From Pandoraea sp. (GTDB lineage Bacteria > Pseudomonadota > Gammaproteobacteria > Burkholderiales > Burkholderiaceae), in contig NZ_SCSK01000020.1 in NCBI RefSeq assembly GCF_004297875.1, forward strand, positions 1 through 64,000: a stretch of DNA of 64,000 bases. The letters are read 5' to 3'. Made by a program: the position numbers and the translations under genes. Numbering within the stretch: the stretch's first letter is position 1; each line of letters starts with the position of its first letter. Below the pieces are notes generated by a model. That model worked only from the letters and a program-made list of their open reading frames with translations, did no database searches and was not told where the DNA came from. This document shows, in pieces, positions 23,201-35,975 of the stretch.

Positions 23201-23723
23201 CTCGCTGCAGTTCGATATAGAACGCGCCGGGAAAAACGCGCGCCCAATGCTCGGCGTGCCGCCGGGCGGCATCGGCGTTGCCGGCCGCGATGGCCTGCCC
23301 GATATCGCCCAACTGGGCGCCGGACAAGGCCAGCAGGCCTTCGGCCATGCCGTCCTGCTCGAACCACGCCGGGTCGATCTCGGCTTTGCCGCGTGACTGG
23401 TTGGTGAGCCACGCCTTGGTAAGCAACTGGCACAGATTGAGATAGCCGGTGCGGTTTTTCACCAGCAACAGCAGACGCGACGGCTTGTCGCGCTCGGCGC
23501 GGTTGGTGATCCAGGCGTCGCAGCCGATGATCGGTTTGACGCCCCGGCCGCGGGCCTCTTTATAAAAACGGATGGCCCCGAACAGATTGGCCAGATCGGT
23601 CAGCGCAAGCGCGCCCTGCCCGTCGGCGGCCGCCGCCTCGACGGCGGCGTCGACGCGCGCGATGCCGTCGGCGATCGAGTATTCGGAGTGCAGGCGAAGG
23701 TGGAGATAGCGTGGTTCGGACAT
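20259..23723 (-). CDS. dnaE: DNA polymerase III subunit alpha
   Basis: PHP region [60 protein letters not shown]; about 1154 aa from MSEPRYLHL. Confidence 0.97.
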   Translation of the reverse strand: MSEPRYLHLRLHSEYSIADGIARVDAAVEAAAADGQGALALTDLANLFGAIRFYKEARGRGVKPIIGCDAWITNRAERDKPSRLLLLVKNRTGYLNLCQLLTKAWLTNQSRGKAEIDPAWFEQDGMAEGLLALSGAQLGDIGQAIAAGNADAARRHAEHWARVFPGAFYIELQRAGLPGTEQYIQQAVMLASTLRLPVVATHPIQFMTPDDFTAHEARVCISEGEMLANPRRVKRFTAEQYFRTQDEMCALFADIPSALANTVEIAKRCNLTLELGKPKLPLFPTPDGMSLDDYLVQQAKDGLEVRLAQLYPDPAEREAQRAAYEQRLAFETGTIIKMGFPGYFLIVADFINWAKNNGVPVGPGRGSGAGSLVAYALGITDLDPLRYNLLFERFLNPERVSMPDFDIDFCQDGRDRVIQYVKEKYGADAVSQIATFGSMAAKAAVRDVGRVLDLGYNFVDGVAKLIPFKPGKHVTLDDAMKEEPLLAERFAAEDEVRQLMELAQRVEGLTRNVGMHAGGVLIAPGKLTDFCPLYTQGEDGGVVSQYDKDDVEAVGLVKFDFLGLTTLTILNWAERYIKRLHPEMADWSLAQVPLDDPQAFGMLKKANTVAVFQLESRGMQGMLKDAQPDRFEDIIALVALYRPGPMDLIPSFCARKHGRERTEYPDPRVEPVLKETYGIMVYQEQVMQMAQIIGGYSLGGADLLRRAMGKKKAEEMAKHRELFRDGAAKNGLSAEKADEIFDLMEKFAGYGFNKSHAAAYALLAYYTAWLKAHHPAEFMAANMSLAMDDTDKVKILYEDCLANGLAVLPPDVNVSAYRFEPADAKTVRYGLGAIKGSGQSAIEDILRARADRPFTDLFDFCARIDRRVVNRRTVEALIRAGAFDQLNPNRAQLMASVGLAMEAAEQASASANQVSLFDLADGENLHAPIELVDEPAWPDKKKLQEEKTALGFYLSGHLFDAYRDEVRRFVRIKLGDLSEGRDKLIAGVITSMRTQMTQRGKMLIALLDDGTGQIEVTVFNEQYEAHRHCFKEDELLIVQGNARHDSFTGGLRFTTESVMDLGAARARYARALRLSFNGNADPQRLRAVLQPHCAIYRMGANGAGASGLPVHIRYARSDAQCESRLGDDWKVQPGDELLAELASWLSPAAVELVY

Positions 23724-23815
23724 CCGGCTATTGTACTCTGCCGCCCCTGCGCCGCGGTCAGCCGAAACCCGCTTTGAGCGATAATAGCGAACCATTCGCG
23801 AACGCTTCATTCACC

Positions 23816-24703
23816 ATGTCTATCGTCAATATCGCGGCGTATAAGTTCATCGCGCTCGAGAACCCCGCCGCCATGCGCGAGCCGCTGCTCACGCTATGCC
23901 AATCGCTCGAACTCAAGGGCACGATCCTGCTTTCCCCGGAGGGCATCAACCTCTTTTTGGCCGGCGCCAGCCAGTGCATCAGCGCGTTCCTGGCGCATCT
24001 GCGCGCCGACGAGCGCTTGGCCGACATGCCGGTCAAGGAGAGCCTGTCGCAGGAGCAGCCGTTTCGTCGCATGCTGGTCAAGCTCAAGAAGGAAATCATC
24101 ACCATGCGCATGCCGGTCATCCGGCCGGCCGAGCGGCGCGCGCCGGTCGTCGATGCCGCCACGCTCAAACGCTGGCTGGACCAGGGGTACGACGACGCCG
24201 GACGCGAGGTCATGCTGCTCGACACGCGCAACGCGTTCGAAGTCGATGTCGGCACCTTCGAGGGCGCGATCGATTACCGTCTGCATAAATTCTCCGAGTT
24301 CCCCGATGTGATCGCCGCGCACCGCACCGACTTCGCCGGCAAGACTGTGGTGTCGTTTTGCACCGGCGGCATCCGCTGCGAGAAAGCCGTGCTGCACATG
24401 GAGAATATCGGCATGGAAAACACCTATCAGCTCGAGGGCGGCATTCTGAAATATTTCGAGGAGGTCGGCGGTGCGCATTACCGGGGCGACTGCTTCGTGT
24501 TCGACTACCGCACGGCGCTCACGCCGGGCCTCGCACCCGCACCGACCGTGCAGTGCTTCGCCTGTCGGGCGGTGGTTACCGCCGAGCAGCAGCAATCGCC
24601 GGATTACGTCCCGGGCGAGCGCTGCCCGCATTGCGCCGACCAGTCCGCCACCGGCCGACGCGCGGCCGGGGCAGTACTGCAGACCCAGGCCGATCCGGCC
24701 TGA
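23816..24703 (+). CDS. trhO: tRNA uridine(34) hydroxylase / rhodanese-domain protein (UPF0176, TrhO-like)
   Basis: [46 protein letters not shown]-terminal CxxC motifs. Confidence 0.88.
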   Translation: MSIVNIAAYKFIALENPAAMREPLLTLCQSLELKGTILLSPEGINLFLAGASQCISAFLAHLRADERLADMPVKESLSQEQPFRRMLVKLKKEIITMRMPVIRPAERRAPVVDAATLKRWLDQGYDDAGREVMLLDTRNAFEVDVGTFEGAIDYRLHKFSEFPDVIAAHRTDFAGKTVVSFCTGGIRCEKAVLHMENIGMENTYQLEGGILKYFEEVGGAHYRGDCFVFDYRTALTPGLAPAPTVQCFACRAVVTAEQQQSPDYVPGERCPHCADQSATGRRAAGAVLQTQADPA

Positions 24704-24714
24704 GTGGCGCCCCT

Positions 24715-25629
24715 ATGGCCAGCGCACGGCCCTTGATCAAACGGTACAGAGGGCGCTTCGCGCCGTCGCCCACCGGTCCGCTGCATCGCGGCTCGCTGGT
24801 CACCGCGCTGGCCAGCTATCTGGATGCCCGCGCGCATGGCGGCGCGTGGCTGATCCGCATCGAAGACCTGGACGAGCCGCGCTGCCTGCCGGGTGTGGCC
24901 GAGGATATTCTCGATACGCTCGCGGTGTTGGGCATGCGCCCGGATGAGCCAGTGATTTGGCAACACCAGCGCGTCGCCCGTTATCAGGCCGCGTTCGATG
25001 CGCTCGATGCCCGGGGGCTGATTTACCCCTGCGGCTGCACGCGCCGCGAGATTGCCGACTCGCTGGCCAACACCCGCGCACGTCACATGACACTGGCCTA
25101 TCCCGGCACCTGCCGCAACGGTCTGCAGGGCAAAGCTCCACGGGCGTGGAGAGTGCGCATACCGCAGGGGGATGCCGCGACCATTTCATTTACCGATCGC
25201 TGGCTCGGCCAGCAGCGGCAAAACCTTGCTACCGAAGTCGGCGATTTTGTACTCAGGCGCGCCGACGGACCCTGGGCGTATCAATTGGCGGTGGTGGTCG
25301 ACGATGCCGAGGCCGGCGTCACCGACGTCGTACGCGGCGCCGATCTGCTTGATTCGACAGCGCGTCAAATCTATCTGCAGCAATGCCTGAACGCGCCCAC
25401 GCCACGTTATATGCACGTGCCGCTGGTATTGGCGCAGGACGGTGAAAAGCTCAGCAAGCAAAACGGCGCACAGGCGCTCGATCGCAGCGCATTGCTGTCG
25501 GAATTGACCTGGGCGGCGCGTTTTCTGGGGCTACCGGTGACGAGTGGCAACGCGGCCACCCTGGAAGGTTTCTACGAGTGGGCGGTCGCCGCGTGGGCCC
25601 GGCGATGGGTAGCGCGCCCGACGGCGTGA
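24715..25629 (+). CDS. gluQ: Glutamyl-Q tRNA(Asp) synthetase
   Basis: [27 protein letters not shown]...RIEDLDEPR; Zn motif [10 protein letters not shown]...[13 protein letters not shown]; lacks the anticodon-binding half of GltX. Confidence 0.92.
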   Translation: MASARPLIKRYRGRFAPSPTGPLHRGSLVTALASYLDARAHGGAWLIRIEDLDEPRCLPGVAEDILDTLAVLGMRPDEPVIWQHQRVARYQAAFDALDARGLIYPCGCTRREIADSLANTRARHMTLAYPGTCRNGLQGKAPRAWRVRIPQGDAATISFTDRWLGQQRQNLATEVGDFVLRRADGPWAYQLAVVVDDAEAGVTDVVRGADLLDSTARQIYLQQCLNAPTPRYMHVPLVLAQDGEKLSKQNGAQALDRSALLSELTWAARFLGLPVTSGNAATLEGFYEWAVAAWARRWVARPTA

Positions 25630-25651
25630 CTCGCGACGCTGGCGTGGCGCG

Positions 25652-27076
25652 TCAGTCGCGCGGCGTCTTGAGCGGCACGCCACCGAGCAACGCGGCCAGT
25701 TGCCGCTTGGGCGGCTTGGGCGATGCCGACTCGGGCGTCTTCATCTCGGCGGCCTCATTCTCTTTGGCCGGCGCGGGCTCGTACGGCTTGTAGAAAATCT
25801 CATCCTCGGGGGCAATATGCCGCGCACGCGGCGAGCGCGGCGTGCGCCGCTCGAAGGTGGCTGAACGCCCGTTGCGACGATCGTCGCCGTCGCGCTCGTG
25901 ATGCCCCGGCGTCGGTATCAGTTGCAATTGTCCGCGCGGGATATCCCGCTTGATCAGCTTCTCGATTTCAACCAGATGCTTGCGCTCATCGGGCGCGCAC
26001 AGCGAGATCGCTTCGCCCGAGGCGCCGGCGCGGGCAGTGCGGCCAATGCGGTGCACATAGTCTTCCGGGTTGTACGGCAGGTCGTAATTGATCACGCCAG
26101 GCAACTCGGCGATGTCGAGCCCGCGCGCGGCTACGTCGGTGGCCACCAGGGCGGTGATGCCGCCCTGCTTGAAGGCCTCGAGCGCCTGCATCCGTTCGGC
26201 TTGCGATTTATCGCCGTGAATCGCCGCCGTGACCACGCCATCGCGTTCCAGTTGGCGCGCCAGACGGCTCGCGCCGATCTTGCTGTTGACGAATACGATC
26301 ACCTGCTTGAGATCGCGCTCCCGCAGAAGCTGCACGACGGCCGCACGCTTGTCATCCTCGGCCACTTCATAGACCACTTGCTGGACGTTCTCGGCCGTCG
26401 CGTTGCGGCGCGCCACCTCGATCGTGACCGGGTCGCGCAAATAGCTGGCGGCCAGTTTTTTGATCTCGCCGGAGAACGTAGCCGAAAACAACAGGGTTTG
26501 GCGAGATTTTGGCAGCAGGTTCAGGATGCGCTGCAGGTCGGGCAGAAAGCCCATGTCGAGCATCCGGTCAGCCTCGTCGAGCACCAGGATCTGCACCTGG
26601 CCAAGATCGACCGTGCGTTGCTGTACATGATCCAGCAACCGCCCCGGCGTGGCAATCAGGATTTCCACGCCACGCCGCAATTCGGCTTCCTGGGCGCGCA
26701 TGTCGACGCCGCCGAATACAACGGTACTGCGCAATGCGGTGTGCTGCGCGTAACCGCGCACGTTATCGGCCACCTGATCAGCCAACTCCCGGGTCGGCGT
26801 CAGAATCAGCGCACGCACCGGGTGCCGCGCCGGCGATGTACTGGTGCTGGCGTGCGCGAGCAGGCGCTGGAGGATCGGCAGCGAAAAACTGGCGGTCTTG
26901 CCGGTGCCCGTCTGTGCCGCCCCCATGACGTCTCGCCCCGCCAGCACGACCGGAATAGCCTGCGCCTGGATCGGCGTGGGCTGCGTGTAACCTTGGTCGG
27001 CCACGGCACGCAGGATATCGGAATGCAGCCCGAAGCTGTCGAAGCCGGCGGAGGGAACAGCATTCACATCAGACAT
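25652..27076 (-). CDS. rhlE: DEAD-box ATP-dependent RNA helicase, RhlE type
   Basis: [56 protein letters not shown]. Confidence 0.93.
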   Translation of the reverse strand: MSDVNAVPSAGFDSFGLHSDILRAVADQGYTQPTPIQAQAIPVVLAGRDVMGAAQTGTGKTASFSLPILQRLLAHASTSTSPARHPVRALILTPTRELADQVADNVRGYAQHTALRSTVVFGGVDMRAQEAELRRGVEILIATPGRLLDHVQQRTVDLGQVQILVLDEADRMLDMGFLPDLQRILNLLPKSRQTLLFSATFSGEIKKLAASYLRDPVTIEVARRNATAENVQQVVYEVAEDDKRAAVVQLLRERDLKQVIVFVNSKIGASRLARQLERDGVVTAAIHGDKSQAERMQALEAFKQGGITALVATDVAARGLDIAELPGVINYDLPYNPEDYVHRIGRTARAGASGEAISLCAPDERKHLVEIEKLIKRDIPRGQLQLIPTPGHHERDGDDRRNGRSATFERRTPRSPRARHIAPEDEIFYKPYEPAPAKENEAAEMKTPESASPKPPKRQLAALLGGVPLKTPRD

Positions 27077-27340
27077 GGGCGAATTTCTCTGGCAAAAGAA
27101 CGAAGTGGTCGCACGGTCATGCCGTGCAAAGCGTTATCACGAAGATGGTCTGGCTGGCGCAGGAGGCGCCCGGAATCACTGGAACGAGCGCGATGCAAGC
27201 AGCACATTCATGCAGCGAGGGCCGCGCCTTTGGGATGGCGGCAACCCTCGGAAAGATGAAAATCAGGCAGATTCTAGCACTTACGAAGAAACATCGTATG
27301 TTACCCGGCGAATATCGCATTCCTGCGGATGCCCGCCGCC

Positions 27341-28366
27341 CTAGTGTGCCGGGGTTTGCTCGCCGTGATGCCGCTCCGGCCCGACCGCCGCCTGGCGCCT
27401 GGCCTGATCGACGGCGAAGCGACGCGCGAGCACGGCGCACACCATCAATTGCAGTTGGTGAAACAACATCAGCGGCAATACGATGACGCCAACCGTGCTG
27501 CCGGCAAACAGCACGTTGGCCATCGGGATGCCGCTGGCCAGACTCTTTTTCGAGCCACAGAAGATGATGGTGATCTCGTCTTCACGATTGAAGCCGAGAT
27601 AGCGGCTGGAAAACGTCGTGAACGTCAGCATCAGCCCGAGCAGAATAGCGCACGCCACCAGCAGGCCGCCGAGCGCCAGCAGCGGTATCTGGTGCCATAG
27701 CCCGCCGATTACCGCCGCGCTGAACGCCGTGTACACCACCAGCAAAATCGAGCCTTGGTCAACCACCTTGAGAACGATCTTGTGCCGATCGACCCACTCG
27801 CCAATCCAGCGCCGCAGGACCTGCCCGGCCATGAAAGGTAGCAGCAACTGCAGCACGATCTTGCCGATCGAATGCAGTTCGCTGCCGGGCCCGCCATGGT
27901 GCAGCACCACCAAGCTGACCAGCAGCGGCGTAATGAAGATACCGAACAGGCTCGACCCCGACGCGCTGCAAATCGCCGCCGGCACGTTGCCGCGCGCGAT
28001 CGACGTGAATGCGATGGCCGATTGCACGGTGGCAGGCAATGTGCACAGGAACAGCAACCCGATGTAGAGGGTCGGCGTTATCAACAGCAGGAAAAGCGGC
28101 TTGAGCAGCAGGCCCACCAGCGGAAAAACCGCGAACGTACTGAGAAACACCAGGAGGTGCAGTCGCCAGTGCGTGGCGCCGGCCAGCACGGCCTCGCGCG
28201 ACAATTTCGCACCATGCAGGAAAAACAGCGCCGCGATGGCGAAGCTGGTCAAGACCTCGAACACCTTGCCGAGTTCGCCCCGGCAAGGCAGGACACTTGC
28301 GATCGCCACGGTGGCGACCAGCATCAACGTGAAGTTATCTGGGAGAAAACGGGGGCGGGCCATCAC
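27341..28366 (-). CDS. Bile acid:sodium symporter (BASS/SBF-like, YfeH type) family protein
   Basis: Polytopic membrane protein; FFLHGAKLSREAVLAG, LPATVQSAIAFTSIARGNVPAAICSASGSSLFGIFITPLLV, IFCGSKKSLASGIPMA. Confidence 0.9.
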   Translation of the reverse strand: MMARPRFLPDNFTLMLVATVAIASVLPCRGELGKVFEVLTSFAIAALFFLHGAKLSREAVLAGATHWRLHLLVFLSTFAVFPLVGLLLKPLFLLLITPTLYIGLLFLCTLPATVQSAIAFTSIARGNVPAAICSASGSSLFGIFITPLLVSLVVLHHGGPGSELHSIGKIVLQLLLPFMAGQVLRRWIGEWVDRHKIVLKVVDQGSILLVVYTAFSAAVIGGLWHQIPLLALGGLLVACAILLGLMLTFTTFSSRYLGFNREDEITIIFCGSKKSLASGIPMANVLFAGSTVGVIVLPLMLFHQLQLMVCAVLARRFAVDQARRQAAVGPERHHGEQTPAH

Positions 28367-28409
28367 TATCTCGAATTACGGACAAACGCCGCGACGCTTG
28401 GCGCCAGGC

Positions 28410-28445
28410 ATGCAAAAACCCCCTTCGACCAGCGCGAACGAGGGT
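28410..28445 (-). terminator. Putative intrinsic terminator downstream of the MBL-fold gene
   Basis: Minus strand reads CCCTCGTTCGCGCTGGTCGAAGGGGGTTTTTGC: imperfect stem followed by a T5 run. Confidence 0.5.
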
Positions 28446-28558
28446 ACGGGGCGCATTACAGCGCAAAGACGTTTGAAATGCAAATGCATTTAAAACGGCG
28501 ATTTATACGTTTTTTGCATTAAACGCGCGGCACACCGTCCCTTGGGGGCGCCAGCGGC

Positions 28559-29557
28559 TCAGGGGCGAACGAGTCGCGTTTCGCCGTGCTGCAGTATCCA
28601 GAAACGCGACGTCGGCAGTTGCCGCGCGCGCAGCGCCTCGAGCAGCTTGCGCGGCGGTTCGTCGAGCGGCTCGTCGGTCAGGTGGAAGGTGCCCCAATGA
28701 ATCGCCAGGCCCTGGCGGCTGCGGGTATCCTGCAAAATCCTGACTGCCTCGTCCGGATTGACATGCTGTGCACGCATGAACCAGCGCGGCTCATAGGCAC
28801 CAATCGGGATGGCAGCCAGATCGATGCCGCCAAAGTGTTCGCCGATCGCCTTGAATTCATCGCAATAGGCGGTGTCGCCGGTAAACAGGAAGCGAAAGTC
28901 CGCCCATTCCGCGACCCAGCCGCCCCACAGCGTGCGATTGATGTCGCGCAGGCTGCGGCGGCTCCAGTGCTGGGCCGGCACCAGGTGCATGCGCGCCGCG
29001 CCCAGCCTGGCATGCTGCCACCAATCGAGCCCGATGACCGGACCGATGCCCCGCCGCAATAGCCAGTCGTGCAACCCCAGGGGGGCAAAAAAGGTCGGCG
29101 CGCCGCCGCCTTGGCGAGCCAGCGCGCGCAATGTCGGCAAATCGAGATGATCGTAATGGTTGTGCGAAAGCAACACCGCATCGATGCGCGGCAGCCGGTC
29201 GAGTCCTGGCGCGGCAGGCACCAGCCGGCGCGGGCCGAGAAACGGCAATGGCGAGGCACGCTCGCTGAAAATCGGATCGGTCAGCACGTTCAGCCCGCCC
29301 GCTTGGACCAGCACCGTGGCGTGCCCCACCCAGGTCACCACTGGCTCGGGGCCTGGGCGCCACACCTGCGGCAACGCATCGGCCACCGGTAAATCCGGCA
29401 CTGCACCGCGGCCGGCGCCCGCGTGCCGCGCGCGCCAGCGATCCCATTGCCAGCGCCAGAAACTTCCCGAGCGCGCAATCCGCTGCCGGTTGCGAAAACG
29501 CCCGTCCCGTGCATCGCGCGGCGCGCCGGTACGCGGTGGTAACTCTGCGGAACTCAT
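28559..29557 (-). CDS. MBL-fold metallohydrolase (NAPE-PLD/UlaG-like)
   Basis: VTWVGHATVLVQAGGLNVLTDPIF, LLSHNHYDHLD, FTGDTAYCDEF, AIPIGAYEPRWFM. Confidence 0.9.
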   Translation of the reverse strand: MSSAELPPRTGAPRDARDGRFRNRQRIARSGSFWRWQWDRWRARHAGAGRGAVPDLPVADALPQVWRPGPEPVVTWVGHATVLVQAGGLNVLTDPIFSERASPLPFLGPRRLVPAAPGLDRLPRIDAVLLSHNHYDHLDLPTLRALARQGGGAPTFFAPLGLHDWLLRRGIGPVIGLDWWQHARLGAARMHLVPAQHWSRRSLRDINRTLWGGWVAEWADFRFLFTGDTAYCDEFKAIGEHFGGIDLAAIPIGAYEPRWFMRAQHVNPDEAVRILQDTRSRQGLAIHWGTFHLTDEPLDEPPRKLLEALRARQLPTSRFWILQHGETRLVRP

Positions 29558-29688
29558 GACATGTGCCTCAGGCGAGAAAGTCGCATCAGTGTAATCAGAT
29601 TCGGCGGCGGGAAAAAACATGACGCCATTAAAGCCGCTGTCACAAAGACATTTCATAGTGCGAAGCGGGGCATTTTTACGGGGAAAAT

Positions 29689-31371
29689 ATGCAACACCTG
29701 AGTCTAAACAAAAAGCTGTGGCTCGCCTTGGCAGTCGTCTGGTGCGGTTTGATCGTGATGATCGTGTGGGGCGTGGCGACGGCCCGCAACACCATGCTCG
29801 ACGAGCAGCGCAATACACTCAAAAGCATGATCCAGGCCGCCAACAGCATTGTCGCCACCTACGAGGAATTCTCCACCAGCTACGCCATGACGCCGGACGA
29901 TGCCAAGCGCGAGGCATTGTCGCAACTGCGCTCGATCCGCTATGGCAAGGATGGCTACATCACCGTCAGCGACGCGCGTCCGGTGGTATTGATGGACCCG
30001 GTCGACGGCAGCCTCGAGGGCAAGCCGGCGGCCCGGATCAAAGACAGCCGCGGCACGGCGGTCTTCAGCGCGATCGCCAGGGCAGGCAATGCCAAAGGCG
30101 GCGGCTTCGTCCAATATCTGTGGCCCAAACCCAGCGGCGGCAAGCCCATCGAGAAGCTCGCCTATGTCCACTATTTCAAGCCGTGGGGCTGGTACCTGAG
30201 CACCGGCGTCTATCTCGACGAGGTCGCTGCGGCCTCGCGTTTGGCCCTGCTGCGCGCGATCGGTCTGGCGCTCGCCGCCGGCCTGGCAGTCACGGCGGTG
30301 ATGTTGCTCATCATCCGCAACGTCAAGCGCAGCCTGGGGGGTGAGCCGGCCTATGCGGCGGGCGTGGCCGAGCGTATCGCCGATGGGGACCTGCGCCAGC
30401 CCGTCGAGATGATGGGCGAAGACCGGCGCAGCATGCTCTACGCGATGCGCCGCATGCAGCAAAATCTGGTCGGCATCGTGACCCGCATCCAGGCCGCCAG
30501 CGGCGCGATCACGCATGCCGCGGGCGACATCAGCCAGGGCAATCGCGCCTTGGCCGCGCGCACCGAAGAACAGGCGGCATCGCTCGAAGAGACCGCCGCG
30601 AGCCTCGAACAACTGACCGCCAGCGTGCGGCAGAACGCTGAACACGCCACGCTGGCCAGCCAGTTCTCGGCCAGCGCCTCGGCGACGGCCGCGCGCGGCG
30701 GCAAGGTGGTCGGCGATGTAGTCGAAACGATCAACGACATTGCCAGTAGTTCGAAGAAAATTGGAGAAATTACCGGCTTGATCGAAAGCATTGCGTTCCA
30801 GACCAATATTCTTGCGCTCAATGCCGCGGTCGAAGCGGCCCGCGCCGGCGAACAAGGGCGAGGCTTCGCGGTGGTCGCCGGCGAGGTGCGCGCGCTGGCG
30901 CAGCGTTCGGCGGCCGCGGCCAAGGACATCAAGGAACTGATTGCGCAAGCCGCGGGCAAGGTCGACGCCGGCACCCGCCTGGCCGCACAGGCCGGCAGCA
31001 CGACGGGGGAGATCGTCGCCGCAGTGCAGCGCGTGACGAGCCTGATGGATGAGATTGCCTCGGCCACCGTCGAGCAGAGTCATGGCATCGAACAAGTCAA
31101 CCAGGCGGTAATGCAAATCGACATGACGACCCGCCAGAACGCCAACCTGGTCGATGAAACCCGCGCCGCGGCACAGGCGCTCGAAGTGCAAGCCGAGCAA
31201 CTGCATAGCGCAGTCGCGCTGTTTCGCATCGATCACGGCGCGACAGCGCCGGACGCGTACGATGCGTCGGACGACGCGCCCGCCGTCGCGCCGAACGAGG
31301 ATCATCCGCTCGGCGCGCTGCCCACGCCTGCGATCAGGCCGTTGCGACTGGCCTCGGCACGGCGCGCTTGA
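29689..31371 (+). CDS. Methyl-accepting chemotaxis protein with single Cache-type sensor domain
   Basis: N-terminal TM, sCache-like region ([20 protein letters not shown]...[14 protein letters not shown]), HAMP, signalling hairpin [49 protein letters not shown]. Confidence 0.95.
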   Translation: MQHLSLNKKLWLALAVVWCGLIVMIVWGVATARNTMLDEQRNTLKSMIQAANSIVATYEEFSTSYAMTPDDAKREALSQLRSIRYGKDGYITVSDARPVVLMDPVDGSLEGKPAARIKDSRGTAVFSAIARAGNAKGGGFVQYLWPKPSGGKPIEKLAYVHYFKPWGWYLSTGVYLDEVAAASRLALLRAIGLALAAGLAVTAVMLLIIRNVKRSLGGEPAYAAGVAERIADGDLRQPVEMMGEDRRSMLYAMRRMQQNLVGIVTRIQAASGAITHAAGDISQGNRALAARTEEQAASLEETAASLEQLTASVRQNAEHATLASQFSASASATAARGGKVVGDVVETINDIASSSKKIGEITGLIESIAFQTNILALNAAVEAARAGEQGRGFAVVAGEVRALAQRSAAAAKDIKELIAQAAGKVDAGTRLAAQAGSTTGEIVAAVQRVTSLMDEIASATVEQSHGIEQVNQAVMQIDMTTRQNANLVDETRAAAQALEVQAEQLHSAVALFRIDHGATAPDAYDASDDAPAVAPNEDHPLGALPTPAIRPLRLASARRA

Positions 31372-31377
31372 GGCAAG

Positions 31378-31815
31378 TCATTTCACCACGGCGCGAAAGC
31401 TGATTGCCAGGCGGTTCCAGGCATTGATATTGGCGATCGCGAATGTCAGGTCGGCGATTTCCTTATCGGAGAAGTGGTCCCTCAGCGCGGCGAATGCCTC
31501 GTCCGGCGCGCGCGTCTGGGCAATGCGCGTCACCGCTTCGGTCCAGGCCAGCGCGGCACGCTCACGCTCGGTGAAAAAGGCGGCTTCGCGCCAGGCCGCC
31601 AGCACATGCAGGCGTCGCTGGTCCTCGCCGTCGCGCAGGGCCTCGCGTGCATGCATATCGCAGCAGAAAGCACAGCCGTTCATTTGCGACGCGCGCAACC
31701 ATACCAGGTGCAGCAAACCGATTTCAAGACCGCATTCCCTCAGGTATGAGCCAATGCTGAGCATGCTCTGATAGGGCGGGTTCGACAGCTTTGTGTAATT
31801 CAAGCGGGGTTCCAC
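31378..31815 (-). CDS. Carboxymuconolactone decarboxylase / AhpD-like alkylhydroperoxidase family protein
   Basis: LVWLRASQMNGCAFCCDMHAREAL (CxxC...H) motif; INAWNRLAISFR. Confidence 0.9.
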   Translation of the reverse strand: MEPRLNYTKLSNPPYQSMLSIGSYLRECGLEIGLLHLVWLRASQMNGCAFCCDMHAREALRDGEDQRRLHVLAAWREAAFFTERERAALAWTEAVTRIAQTRAPDEAFAALRDHFSDKEIADLTFAIANINAWNRLAISFRAVVK

Positions 31816-31924
31816 GGCAAGCTCCTTGTATGAGTCGAGAAAGGTTGACTGAATGGCACGGAAGACAGCTTACCCGCGACATGCCCCATTCAACAGGTCC
31901 AAAAAACGCTAAAATCGGTGGGCC

Positions 31925-33394
31925 ATGACATCTCGCCCTCCACGCGCGACCGGCGCACCCTCCCAGGCCAGCGGCGGTTTCGATTTCGCCCGCCTGGACC
32001 TAGCCGCCACGGCCGGCGCGGGGCCGGCCCCCGTGTATCGGGTGCTCTATCAACGTATCCGCGAGGCCATTCTGACCGGTCAACTGGGCGCCGGCAGCCG
32101 GCTGCCGTCGACCCGCGCGTTGGCCAGCACATTGTCGGTAGCACGCGGCACGGTGGAGGCCGCCTATGAGCTGCTGGTTGCCGAAGGGTACGTGATCGGG
32201 CGCGGCGCGGCGGGCAGCGCGGTCAATCCGCAACTGGCGGGTACCCGGCCGGTGCGGCGCGACGTCACCGCCAGTGTCATACCGTCGGCAGGACGCCAGG
32301 CCGGCGGGCCGTTGCCGCTGCAAAACGGCACGCCCGCACTCGATGCCTTTCCCCGCAAGCTGTGGGCGCGCCTGTCGGCACGTCAGGCGCGCAATTTCCC
32401 CAGCTCCGCCCTGCCCTATCAGGATCCCGCCGGCTGGTGGCCGTTGCGCGCGGCCCTGGCCAACTATCTGGCGATCTCGCGCGGCGTGCAATGCGCTCCC
32501 GAGCAGATCATGATCACCGCCGGCTACCAGGGCGCGCTCGCGCTCGCCGCCAAGCTGCTGCTGCAACCCGGCGACGAGGTCTGGCACGAAGACCCCGGTT
32601 ACTTCTTCACGCGCGACGCATTGCAGCTGGCGGGAGCCACTATCATTCCGGTGCCTGTCGACGGGCAGGGAATCGACGTCGCCGCGGGCTTGCGTCGCGC
32701 GCCCGGCGCACGTCTGGTGGTCGTCACGCCATCGCATCAGGCGCCGCTCGGCATGGCGCTGTCACTGCCACGCCGGCTGGCGCTGCTGCAGTGGGCGGCC
32801 GAGCATGGCGCCTGGATCGTCGAAGACGACTACGACAGCGAGCTGCGTTACAGCGGCGCACCGCTGCCGGCACTCAAGAGCCTCGATCAGCAAGGCCGCG
32901 TGCTTTATGCCGGCTCGTTCAGCAAAGTCTTGTTCCCGGGGCTTCGGCTCGGCTACCTGGTGCTGCCGGACGCCCTGATCGAGCGTTTCACTACGGCCAG
33001 CACACTATGGTGGTCGGCGCATGGCTGGCTGGAACAGGCCACCGTTGCGGAATTCATGGAACAGGGACATTTCAGCCGGCACGTCCGGCAAATGCGCCAG
33101 CTTTACGCCGCGCGGCGCATGGCGCTGGTCGAGGCGCTGCAATGCCATCTGGGCGAGCATATCGATGCCGCGCCGCCGGCCGGCGGCATGCATTTACTCG
33201 GCTGGCTACGGCCCGACGCCAGCGACCAGGCGTGCGCGCGGGACGCCCGCCATCACCGTCTGGCGCCCGCGGCGCTCACTCCCTGGTGCATCGAGGCGCG
33301 CATGCGCCCGGCGCTGTTGCTCAATTTCACCAACCTGCCCGCCGAGCATGCAGTGCAGACGGTGCGCCGTCTGGCGCGCGTCAAGGGCCTCTGA
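31925..33394 (+). CDS. MocR-type (GntR wHTH plus class I aminotransferase domain) transcriptional regulator
   Basis: LYQRIREAILTGQLGAGSRLPSTRALASTLSVARGTVEAAYELLVAEGY; PLP domain AWIVEDDYDSELRYSG...VLYAGSFSKVLFPGLRLGYL. Confidence 0.93.
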   Translation: MTSRPPRATGAPSQASGGFDFARLDLAATAGAGPAPVYRVLYQRIREAILTGQLGAGSRLPSTRALASTLSVARGTVEAAYELLVAEGYVIGRGAAGSAVNPQLAGTRPVRRDVTASVIPSAGRQAGGPLPLQNGTPALDAFPRKLWARLSARQARNFPSSALPYQDPAGWWPLRAALANYLAISRGVQCAPEQIMITAGYQGALALAAKLLLQPGDEVWHEDPGYFFTRDALQLAGATIIPVPVDGQGIDVAAGLRRAPGARLVVVTPSHQAPLGMALSLPRRLALLQWAAEHGAWIVEDDYDSELRYSGAPLPALKSLDQQGRVLYAGSFSKVLFPGLRLGYLVLPDALIERFTTASTLWWSAHGWLEQATVAEFMEQGHFSRHVRQMRQLYAARRMALVEALQCHLGEHIDAAPPAGGMHLLGWLRPDASDQACARDARHHRLAPAALTPWCIEARMRPALLLNFTNLPAEHAVQTVRRLARVKGL

Positions 33395-33482
33395 GATGCG
33401 GGCTCGAGGCACGAAGCGGCGCGCTTTTCGGGACGCCGCACAACTTGTGTTCCCTGCCGACTCGGTGTATCGTTGCCCTCAG

Positions 33483-33566
33483 CTTAGCGCAGGGGTCCTG
33501 CAACCACGTTGCGGGTGAGACATACCCTTAGAACCTGATCTGGATAATGCCAGCGCAGGGAGCGTG
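33483..33566 (+). ncRNA. TPP riboswitch (THI element) upstream of thiC
   Basis: GCGCAGGGGTCCTGC...GCGGGTGAGACATACCCTTAGAACCTGATCTGGATAATGCCAGCGCAGGGA: near-consensus TPP aptamer. Confidence 0.96.
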
Positions 33567-33738
33567 ACACCTCCCCTCGTGTGAATTGTCCCCTGTGCCG
33601 CCGACCGGGCATCAACCGGTCACTTTTGTATGTTGGGGCTGAATCCAAAGCAAGCAGAGCAGTTCCGCAGTCTCGATGCCGACGCAGGCAGCATGCGCGG
33701 CACGGCAGGAATGCGGCACTGCTGCAGAATTCTTTTGA

Positions 33739-35688
<1,950 letters not shown>

Positions 35689-35736
35689 GGCAGCCCCCGC
35701 CACGGGCGACGCGCCGTGCGCGCGGGTGCCCGCTGC

Positions 35737-35777
35737 AATCCCCGGCGCACGCTTCGCGCGCCGGGGATTTTTCTTTA
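35737..35777 (+). terminator. Intrinsic terminator downstream of thiC
   Basis: Perfect 12-bp arms AATCCCCGGCGC / GCGCCGGGGATT followed by TTTCTTT. Confidence 0.88.
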
Positions 35778-35975
35778 ACGGCGCGATGCAATCCGGCAAT
35801 CGACCCAATCAGGCCCCCTCTGGTGCGCGGCCCATCTCGCCACCGCCCGGTTTTGTGGCATGCTGTCGAGGCTTCTCCTGCCCCAGGCCCTTGTTCACCG
35901 ATTCGCCGACCGAAGTTTCCTCATTCAAACAACCACAAACCTTTTGGTAACAACCGTCATTCCCCGGGTGCCGTC

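Noticed and set aside
20640-23396. 918-aa ORF on the + strand
   Set aside because: Fully antisense to dnaE; a GC-rich third-position shadow ORF with low-complexity H/R/Q-rich translation and no recognisable domain
29704-31305. 533-aa ORF on the - strand
   Set aside because: Antisense to the MCP gene; shadow ORF
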